This document shows, one piece after another, positions 55,924-64,000 of a stretch of DNA of 64,000 nt. Both the position numbers and the translations under genes were made by a program. Origin of the DNA: Cordilura impudica (Eukaryota > Arthropoda > Insecta > Diptera > Scathophagidae). The DNA lies in the NCBI GenBank assembly GCA_963682025.1, contig OY821522.1, positions 30,911,009-30,975,008 of the forward strand, in the 5' to 3' direction. Position 1 is the first letter of the stretch; the number at the start of each line of letters is the position of its first letter. The notes under the pieces were generated by a model. That model was not told the DNA's origin. It saw only the letters and a list, made by a program, of their open reading frames with translations, and did not search any database.

Positions 55924-57005
55924 GAGAGGTTCTGGGAGCTTGAAGAACTACGAAACGGTGAAGAATGTTCTGAAGTTAAATACTGCCAATAATTATATGA
56001 AAAAACTACGAAGATTAATACAGAGGGTCATATTGTAGAAAAATTGCCAATAAAGGATGACATCGAGTTGGGCGACTCAAGAAAACAAGCGTAAGCCAGA
56101 TTTCTATCATTAGAAAGAAAACTCGAACATTACAAACCATTAAAAGAAGACTACGTCACGTTTATGCAGGAATACTTAAAGCTGGGTCACATGAAAAAAA
56201 TTAAAAACAACTACATAGGAAAATACTACTTACCTCATCAGCCGGTAATAAGAGAAAGTAGTTTAACAACAAAATTACGTGTAGTATTTGATGCTTCCGC
56301 TAAAACTTCAAATGGTAATAGCTAAACGTTATAATGTTTGCTGGTCATAAGCTTCAGAAAGACATATTTGACATCATTTTAAAATGGAGGTTATGGAAAT
56401 ATGTAGTCACAGCTGATGTGGAGAAAATGTATCGTCAAGTGAAGGTTGCAGAAAATGATCAATCATATCAGCACATATTATGGAGAGAAAACATAAATGA
56501 TCCAATAAAAGAATATAAATTGACTACGGTGACATATGGCACAGCATCTGCGCCGTTTCTTGATGTAAGATCACTAATTTATATAGCCGATAGCTGCACT
56601 GAAGAAGACGCGCTTATCAAGAAAATTATAAATGAATATTTTTATATGGACGATTTAATGACCGGAGCGTATTCAATTCAACAATTCAAAATTATTCAAC
56701 ATAAAGTTGAAAACCAGCTAAAAAAATTTGGATTTCATTTAAGAAAATGGCTATCAAACAACAAACAAATAACAAAATACGTTAGAAGTACAAAAAAGAA
56801 TGAAGTCATTGAAATTGAAAATGATGAGTCAGTAAAAACACTGGGTCTCCGATGGGATCCTGTAAATGATGAGTTCCTGTTCAACATAAACTTTAATAAA
56901 AAAGATGACACAACTAAAAGACAAGCACTATCAGATGTAGCTAGAATCTTCGATCCATTGGGGTGGTTGTCACCTGTTACAATATTAGCAAAGCTGTTTA
57001 TCTAA
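55924..57005 (+). pseudogene. BEL/Pao element 3 reverse transcriptase
   Basis: 55924-56330 shows the linker in pieces (ERFWELEEL, LPHQPVIRESSLTTKLRVVF, DASAKTSNGNS) with several stops. The open frame 56334-57005 has TADVEKMYRQVKV (first Asp), TTVTYGTASAPFLDVRSL and the catalytic EYFYMDDLMTG. The A17 linker follows with LGLRWDPVNDEFLF and ARIFDPLGWLSPVTILAKLF. It ends in TAA at 57003-57005, beyond which the same frame continues at once. Confidence 0.88.
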
Positions 57006-58118
57006 AAGTTGTGGTTACGTCAATCAACATGGGATGAAGTTCTGCCAAATGAGCTTAAAGACGAGTGGGAAGAATTTACAAAACAACTAATATATATTCA
57101 ACAAATTCGAATTCCAAGATGGATAAAATCGAAAAATGATGTTCCACTCGAAATTCACGGATTTGCCGATGCTTCTGAAAAGGCATATTCAGCGGTAGTA
57201 TACATAAAAATTAATTCATCTGTTGTACTACTAACAGCTAAGAGCAAAGTTAATCCTATTAAAAACAAGAAAACTCTTCCAAAACTTGAACTGTGTGCAG
57301 CACATCTGTTAGCTAGATTACTGTGTAAAACAACAGATATCTGCAATCGCCAGCACAAAATATACGCTTGGAGTGACTCCGCGAACACATTGGGATGGAT
57401 TCGTAACAACAAAAATAAAGATAAGTTTATAAGAAACCGAGTGAATGAAATCAACACGCTACTTCCTCAGGCAATATGGCAACATGTTAGCAGCAAAGAC
57501 AACCCAGCGGATGTTGCTTCTAGAGGATTATACGCTCACAAATTTATAGACTATTCATTATGGTGGAATGGTCCTAACTGGTTGTCAAATTCAATAGAAT
57601 ATTGGACAAAACATAAGGAAGAGGAACAAGCAACATCATTTATTATAACTGACGCTGCAACAAGGTCTCATTTTTTAAATGAATTGATTAGCAAGTATTC
57701 AAATCTAAATAAGCTATTGAGAGTTGTAGCGTATGGAGTACGGTTCACGAACATATTAAAAGGCAAACGTAATAATCCAGAATACTTAACGGTTGCAGAA
57801 TTAGATGCTGCAGAACGGATGATCATATCACACCATCAGCGATACGAATTCCAAAAAGAAATAATGAAGTTAAAACAAAAAGGCCTAGTCGATTCAGCTA
57901 GTAAAATTGTTAGTCTATACCCATTTATCGACAAAGACAACATTCTTCGGGTGAGTGGACGATTAGATAACTCGAATCTACATTATAGCCAAAAACATCC
58001 AATCATTTTGCAAAATTCATATCTATCATCGCTGATAATATATAATGTGCATAATTTAACGCTTCATGGAGGTAATCGACTGGTAGTCAACTCTAAAAAG
58101 AAAGTATTGGATAGTTAA
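57006..58118 (+). pseudogene. BEL/Pao element 3 A17/RNase H and integrase N-terminus
   Basis: Same frame as the RT, after one stop. Contains LWLRQSTWDEVLP, IPRWIKSKNDVPLEIHGFAD, ASEKAYSAVVYIKI, LPKLELCAAHLLARLL, YAWSDSANTLGWI and SSKDNPADVASRG (RNase H). The integrase linker follows with ILRVSGRLDNSNL and HPIILQNSYLSSLII. The frame is lost at 58118 near the histidines of the integrase zinc domain. Confidence 0.88.
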
Positions 58119-58194
58119 TGCAAAAGATGCTGTCAAAAAACATATAAGAAATTGTGTAAAATGCATTCGCTATAGACAGGAAGCAGCAAAACAA

Positions 58195-60438
58195 TTGACG
58201 GGAAATTTGCCGGAAGTACGTGTTATGCCATCACCCCCATTTAAGCATACCGGTGTGGATTATGCTGGGCCTATACAAATGAGAATCTCAAAAGGTAGAG
58301 GCCAAAAATCATTTAAAGGCTATATAGCTGTTTTTGTCTGCATGGTAACTAAGGCAATGCCTTTAGAAGCTGTCAGTGATCTAATGACTGCAGCATTCCC
58401 GGCAGCACTGAAGAGGTTTTTTGCGCGAAGAGGCTTTTGTAGTCATATTTATTCCGATAATGGAACTAACTTCGTTGGCGCAAACAAAAAACTAGATGCA
58501 GATTTCAAAGAAGCTATAAAGCGGAATGAATCAATTATACCAACTCTCGCAACGCAAAAAATTCAGTGGCATTTAATTCCCCCGGCAGCCACTCATTTTG
58601 GAGGGATATGGGAGGCTGGAGTAAAGTCAACAAAGTATCATCTAAAAAGGATAATAGGTGATACAAAACTGACTTTTGAAGAGATGAGCACGCTGCTGGC
58701 CCAAATAGAAGCAGTTTTGAATTCTAGACCACTATTGGAAGTTGATAATCAAAGCAGTGATGTCATAGATACGTTATCGCCAGGTCATTTTCTTATTGGT
58801 CGACCCCTCATTGACTGTCCAGAGCACATTGAGGAACACAAGATAAGCTCACTCAATAGATGGAAGCTTATCCAAAAGATGAGAAAAGATTTTTGGAATC
58901 GTTGGAAGGAGGAATATCTGGTGACACTACAACAAAGAGCAAAGTGGAGGCAGCCGAAAGAAAATTTGGAAGAAGGATCGGTCGTACTAGTAAAAGACGA
59001 AGCAACTTACCCGGCAAGCTGGCCTCTTGGAAGGGTGGTAGATGTACATAAAGGTAAAGATGGCAAAGTAATAGTTGTGACTCTAAAACTGCAGAACAGC
59101 ATGTTAAAGCGTCCTATACAAAAAGTATGTGCATTACCTATGACTGACAAGCCTGAAGTTGAAACAAATAAATCTCCGGTTACTAGTTTATGTACGTCAC
59201 TTGAGCATTCAAAGAATATAAATAAATCAGTGGTACTTTGGATTACGATACTACTTATGATGACAATTGGGCAAACTAGAGCTACACCAATTAAATACAG
59301 TGAAAAAGCAATTGTTAAAGAAATTGTTACAAATACTGCTTTGTTTCTGGATAACATTGGAACAATGAACGTCATAAACTCCAAATGGAACTTAATAGTT
59401 TATTACGATTTGTCACAGTTTGAAGACGAAATGAAGAGAATTAAGAAACTTATTAGGAAGTTAGAAAACGAGTGTCCTAAGCTAGAAAATTATAAAGATG
59501 CTTGCGAAATGGTAATATCATCAATTAATCGAAGATATAATGTATTGGAGCAAAATAATGATTTTTTAATAAAAAATAAGAGGCAAAAAAGAGCACAATT
59601 TGAGTTTGTGGGATCTTTTTACCATATGCTATTTGGGTTAATGGATGCAGATGATAGAGAGACTATGGAAATGAATATGAGAAATATTTTCAGCAATCAA
59701 GAGAATTTGAAGCACCAGGTAAATCAGCAAACATCGATAGTGGATTCAACAGTAAATATACTAAAAAAGACCACCAACGAGGTGAATGATAACTTCAGTA
59801 AGATGTACGGACAACTGCAGAAATTCTATGATGAAATTGAAAAAGACCGAAATACAGAGCGATTGACTATATTCTTCCAAGTAATGGCCACACAGTTAAA
59901 TCTAATGATTGATGAATGCACCAGAGTTCAATCATCAATTATGAGTCTCTTAATTGATGTCAACCACGGACATATCAATCCCGATCTTCTGACTGTAGCA
60001 CAACTAGAAGCAGAATTGGAAAGCATTGGAAAACTACTGTCAGAAAATTTAATGTTGCCTGGAAAGAACACTGGGACCGAATTAAAAGAGATCTACAATT
60101 CTATGAAAGCCAGAGGCATCATGTTGGACAATCGCTTAGTACAAGCTGAAATACCACTAATCAACATATATAGTTCTGAAGTGTACAAAATAATTCGACT
60201 TCCTATTGAAGGAAACTATTGCGCAATGATGGCTAGAATTGAAGGTGAATATATAGTATATAACCTTGCCGCTAATTTGTATTTTTTGATGACGCATTCT
60301 GAACTAAACACTTGCACGAAGAATCTTCAAGGCCAATATAATTGTATTGGAAATATTCCATGGAAGCCTGCAACAGAGCGATCGTGCGAAATTTCAGCTT
60401 TAAAACAGTCCAGACATGCTGAATGTAATTTCGAATAA
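58195..60438 (+). pseudogene. BEL/Pao element 3 integrase fused in frame to env-like region
   Basis: The integrase zinc domain ends upstream in NCVKCIRYR (about 58154-58180). The core has HTGVDYAGPIQMR, IYSDNGTNFVGANKKL and THFGGIWEAGVKSTKYHLKR with the D-D-E arrangement. DUF5641 follows with LAQIEAVLNSRPLLE, LSPGHFLIGRPL and WPLGRVVDVHKG. Without a stop, a hydrophobic segment (VVLWITILLMMTIGQTRA) then starts the envelope-like part, which has a furin-type RQKR (about residue 462) before a FVGSFYHMLFGLMDADD region. This is the layout of baculovirus-F-like fusion proteins in insect retroelements. TAA at 60436-60438 ends the frame prematurely. Confidence 0.85.
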
Positions 60439-60966
60439 GTTGCAAAGAAAAGCTTATGGGAGAAGTTATCAACTGAAAACCAATGGGTATTCACAATTTT
60501 CGGAAGATTTACGTTGAGCGTGGACTGTGGTCTGGGCAATCGAAGTTGGATCACGTTACCGCCTAAAGGCATATTAAGTTTAACTCCTGGGTGTACTGCG
60601 TTATATGAAGGAATAACGTTATCATCATCGCAACGGTTTACTTCTGAAAAAAAGTCCTCAATACAGACGTCAACATGGGGTATAGAATACGAGCAAATGA
60701 AGACCAAACTAGTAAAACTATTAGACGTGACAATTCTCAACAACACCAAATACATAAACAATCTAAAACAGGAAATCGAAATAATGAGAGCCACGAAAAT
60801 TGATTTGAAGACAATAAAATTGCACACTGTTTCTGAGCACGCTTCTCTTATTTTAATAACTATAAGCATCATTGTTATATTTTGTATTTATGTCAAGTAT
60901 AAATGTTGCCGTAGTAACAAAACGGTAGTTAAAATAGATTTTTCTCCACCGGCGCCGATTGAATAG
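60439..60966 (+). pseudogene. Env-like region, C-terminal part with transmembrane segment
   Basis: Continues the preceding frame directly after one nonsense codon. Shows a conserved-looking Cys/Gly region (LSVDCGLGNRSWITLPPKG, then LTPGCTALYEG), a heptad region with LLDVTILNNTKYINNL, and a hydrophobic anchor (SLILITISIIVIFCIYV) with a short basic cytoplasmic tail ending at TAG 60964-60966 inside the LTR match. In the F-like family this is the membrane-anchored fusion subunit. Confidence 0.8.
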
Positions 60967-61371
60967 TAAAGAAGTATTTAGTGATAAAATTAATGATCAT
61001 GTATTAATGGAAAATACACATTTGGGTGTTTTTCCAATCATAGGTTGTTTATAGGTTGTTTACAAAGGGTAAACTAACTATCCTCATGTGTACTTAGTTT
61101 ATGGTGTAATTAGATGCACATTGAGGAAAAACCCAATGTCATAAGGGAACAACGGGTAGCAGACAATTATCATTTATGTGCGTTTCTGTAGAAGTCTCAC
61201 ACAGTGATGAGGTCACACACGAAGATAAGAGTATAGATAAGAGCATAGTATATATAGTTTTAAGATTCTCAGGTTTAGTATTTAAGGTTTAATTTTGTAA
61301 ATAAATTTAGTGTCCTACAAACATTCACAGATTATAGTTTTACTTAATATAGAATTGAGTTTAATTATACA
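60963..61371 (+). repeat. BEL/Pao element 3, 3' LTR, 5'-truncated (409 bp)
   Basis: Matches 53205-53616. The first 53 bp of the LTR and any polypurine tract are missing, as coding sequence abuts it directly. One internal difference is ATTAAAATATG in the 5' LTR against ATAGGTTG here (near 61040). Confidence 0.85.
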
Positions 61372-61475
61372 ATCGGTTTGTATATGTTGTTGCAAAATAT
61401 AAGTGACTTTACCATAAATGTTCAGGATTGGTCCAATTTTCGATGCAGATTTGGTTTATGATTTTTTTAAACCCA
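61372..61475 (-). mobile_element. Helentron-like family B remnant B8, right part
   Basis: Continues the family B interior interrupted at 53151: GGTTTGTATATGTTG, GCAAAATATAAGTGACTTTA and TTTGGTTTATG blocks. Strongly decayed, no terminal hairpin recognised. Confidence 0.5.
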
Positions 61476-61499
61476 ATTATGTATGTGTCTCTGGTGGTA

Positions 61500-62640
61500 T
61501 CTATATATCAAATTTCATATTTCCAAATTACTTTGTAAAGAGAATACAAAAAGGTAGACTTTTACACTTCCGTTTTTGCCCACCCCTTTAACATCCGAAT
61601 TTTCAAAAGCTTCCGTCTCATTTGATGTTTCTATCTTTTGTGGAATCCACAAACTATATTTTATATACATTTTTTTTGTTTGTTTAGAAGATACCAGATA
61701 TATAATTTTTACCTCTCTGGCCGTTTTTCTTCCCCCACACGTTAGAATTACCGATAAATTCATCATTGACTGATGCCCACGTATTCAGTGGAGTCTGTAT
61801 ACCAAAATTCATAAATGTAGACTAATATGTTAAGAATTTCCAAAAGTTTTCCTCTCATCGGGTGTTTCTATCTCCAGTGGAATTCACGAACCTCATTCTA
61901 TATTCGATTGTTTAGAAGATACCAAATGTACACTTATTAGAATTACCAATTAATTCATCCCTGACTGATGCCCATGTATTCGGTGGAGTCTGTATGACAA
62001 AATTCATGTATACAGATTAGTATATTAAGAAGATACAAAAAGGTACCATTTCCTCTTTTTTGAACGTTTCTACACCCCTTAAAATGCTGATTCCAAAAGC
62101 TTTCATCGCATCTGAAATCTCTAGTGGAATCCACATACTGTATTTCATATTCCTAGATTCATTTGTTTAGAAGATACCAAATGTAAAATTTTTCCCTTTT
62201 ATTTTCCCCTTTTTAGCTCCTTAAAGCGCGAATTTCTAAGAATCCCTATTTCGGTTCGTATCTGCCTCCCAAAAGGACCCCACATTCCAAATGTCATATT
62301 CCTGGGACCATTATTAAAAATATTCCCTTCTGGGACGCTTTTACGCCTTTTTACCCCCTTAGCGTGCGAATTTCTAAAAATTTATATTTCATATTCCTGG
62401 GGCCATGTTTAAAAATGTCCCTTTTTGGGCCGTTTTTATCTCTTTTTACCCCTTTAAAATGCGAATTTTCAAAAATACATATTTTGGTTCGAGTCTTCGT
62501 CGTAACTGGAACCTACGTTCAAAATTTGATATTCCTGTGACCTTTTTTAAAGATTTTTTTTAAATGTCCCTTTTTGGACCTTTTTACCCCATTTTACCCC
62601 CTAAAAATGCGAATTTTCAAAAATCGTTATTTTTACGGCG
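61500..62640 (+). repeat. Diverged tandem repeat region
   Basis: Two overlapping periodicities. At 61680-62170, TTGTTTAGAAGATACCA recurs three times (61678, 61908, 62162) with ACTGATGCCCACGTATTC-like blocks. At 62210-62630, units of about 125 bp carry TTTTTACCCC, a TNAAATGCGAATTT block and CATATTCCTGGGACC-type blocks. No coding frame. Probably an old satellite or the 3' region of an unidentified element. Confidence 0.65.
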
Positions 62641-62849
62641 ACCCCTAGTGTCAATAAGTTGACATAAAAATTAATAGTAAAGATTCACCCAACCTAGAGT
62701 TGTACGATTAATCTATGGTCATACACAAGTACAATCTAAAGCAACTGTGTGACGCTAGAAATTGACACGTCAGCTTATGCTGATTGGTCAATGCGGTTCG
62801 TAACATACAAGTATACATGTGGGTGTGTTTCACAATACATTTCTACGGG

Positions 62850-62886
62850 TATAAAAGGCCGAACAACAGAGATAGAGAGATCAGTC
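62850..62886 (+). promoter_or_regulatory. Predicted LTR core promoter (TATA and initiator)
   Basis: TATAAAAGG at 62850-62858 and TCAGTC at 62881-62886, an arthropod initiator match with the A about 33 nt from the first T. A splice-donor-like GAGGTAAGG follows at 62901. Transcription would start near 62883. Confidence 0.6.
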
Positions 62887-63427
62887 ATCGTGTAGCTGTT
62901 GAGGTAAGGCTGTTAGAGGACAGCTTACTGCATTAAGATATTTCGGTGGAAATTATTATCCCTGGTTAAAAGCATAATCCGATAGCGGTCGTTTATGTGG
63001 GAGACCGGGATTAACCAAAACAAATTTGATAGCGATCATTTGCTTTGGGTTTCCATGCATTTAACTAAATGTAAACCTCAATACCTTGTGCAACACCTTA
63101 TTTATCGTTGTATTAAATTCGTATAATATCTGTAGTTCATTATTGTATGTTTCAAAAAAATAAGTAAAGTTTATAACGTTTTATTCATACAATATCGAGT
63201 GTCCATCTTTCCTCAACAATTCGAAACTGGCAGTTCAACACATCGGACGTGTCCGTTCATTCCACCCCTTCATCAACAGAAATTCAACTTATTAAACGTG
63301 TCCGTCCTTCCGCACGAATAATACCGTCTGTCCTTCCATACTAAACATCGAGTGATTTAAAATTTCTGTTAACGACCCTGGACAAGTCTGAGCTTACCCA
63401 TGCTAAGGCAAAATTGGGTCGTTATAG

Positions 63428-63445
63428 TGGCGCCCGAGCAGAGAC
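63428..63445 (+). promoter_or_regulatory. Primer binding site, tRNA-Lys3-like
   Basis: TGGCGCCCGAGCAGAGAC follows the LTR. It matches the tRNA-Lys(UUU)-type primer site of other retroelements at 16 of 18 positions; the two differences may reflect the host tRNA or decay. Confidence 0.7.
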
Positions 63446-64000
63446 TTTCTGAAATTTCAGAAGACAAAAAAACGATTTAATTAATTATTTACACAATATC
63501 CAAATAAAATCAAAATACGTTTAACTGTGTCGAGTGAGAAAAAGCTAAGGAAAAATAATAATAACAAGTGTGATAAATAAGGTGCAAATCAAAATTTTGT
63601 ATAACTAAAAATTAAGAAAAAAAAACTTATAAGAACACCTTAGAAACAAAATTCGTAAAGTGACTCTTGAAAAAAAAAACCCAGCTTCAAGCGTATCGGT
63701 GACAATAATTACCAAACCGGGAAGGGAAAATTTTAAATAAAGAAGGAAAAAACTTCTAACGTCGGAGAAATTACAAAACTAATCAGAACCCTACTTGTGT
63801 ATGACATACCGTCGTATAACCAAACCAAACAACATAATAAATATATTTCTTAAATAAAATGTTTGATACAAAAATTTATATATTTCGAACGGTCGGGGGG
63901 AAAAAATATACATCTAAATTCCAATTTGCGTGGTAAATGGGGTTTAACTAACAAAAAAAAAAGATAAAGCATTCACGAATATAAAAGCCGTAAAGTGGCT

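Larger units (their letters stand above)
53152..61371 (+). mobile_element. BEL/Pao LTR retrotransposon 3 with env-like region
   Basis: 8.2 kb: 5' LTR (53152-53616), tRNA-Tyr-type primer site, gag, protease, RT, RNase H, integrase, envelope-like region and 3' LTR (60963-61371). Flanks CTCGG (53147-53151) and ATCGG (61372-61376) are a probable 5-bp duplication with one change. Inserted in family B remnant B8. Several frameshifts and single stops break the coding region, so this copy is inactive. Confidence 0.9.
62649..64000 (+). mobile_element. LTR retrotransposon 5' end, truncated by the window edge
   Basis: A candidate 5' LTR (62649 to about 63426, starting TGTCAATAAG) precedes a primer site at 63428 and a purine-rich leader to the window end. 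No Gag frame begins inside the window. The tRNA-Lys-type primer site suggests a Gypsy-like element of an Osvaldo/Ulysses-type group, but without coding sequence this is only a guess. The LTR end at the primer site does not show a clear CA. Confidence 0.65.

Overview
The window looks like intergenic or heterochromatin-like DNA from a fly (Diptera). It is very AT-rich and packed with nested transposable elements. It carries BEL/Pao and Gypsy LTR elements, a Penelope-like element, P, hAT and Tc1-type DNA transposons, and mini-me/DINE-1-like (Helentron-type) repeats with GTCY microsatellites. The one recognisable host gene piece resembles the fly Vac14 HEAT-repeat protein and has three short GT-AG introns. 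A calyptrate fly is my guess; that is inference. I see no intact host gene, no tRNA or rRNA gene and no CRISPR array.

Layout. 1-2.4 kb: internally deleted BEL/Pao remnant. 2.4-4.1 kb: non-coding with a GTGACT minisatellite. 4.1-14.4 kb: a minus-strand Penelope-like element split by 8.7 kb of nested DNA: Helentron-like family A copies, a 2.7 kb element with 46-bp inverted ends, and three smaller inverted-repeat elements. 14.4-18.7 kb: family B copy 1, then a complete family A copy sitting in another repeat. 18.9-21.0 kb: Vac14 pseudogene with family B copy 2 inside an exon. 21.4-33.8 kb: family B copies 3 and 4, copy 4 split by a 10.7 kb Gypsy element on the minus strand. 33.9-35.6 kb: hAT transposase pseudogene. 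36.2-40.7 kb: second BEL/Pao remnant. 41-44.7 kb: Tc1-like fragment, family B copies and short tandem repeats. 45.9-49.0 kb: a 3-bp-TSD inverted-repeat element with a P-like transposon inside it. 49.9-52.2 kb: old solo-LTR-like relative of the Gypsy LTR. 53.2-61.4 kb: BEL/Pao element with an env-like domain. 61.5-62.6 kb: tandem repeats. 62.6-64 kb: 5' LTR, PBS and leader of another LTR element that runs off the window.

The most notable item is the Gypsy element. Its LTRs are about 2.1 kb and nearly identical, and it has a tRNA-Lys-type primer site and a 4-bp target duplication. Its Gag begins with a complete RING-H2 finger. Gag and Pol overlap in the -1 frame at a GGGAAAC slippery heptamer followed by a GC-rich stem. 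The window also contains its own pre-insertion sites: for several insertions a related repeat copy elsewhere in the window lacks the insert, so boundaries, target duplications and relative order can be read directly.

All ORF-level statements come from translation and motif reading; no database search was run.
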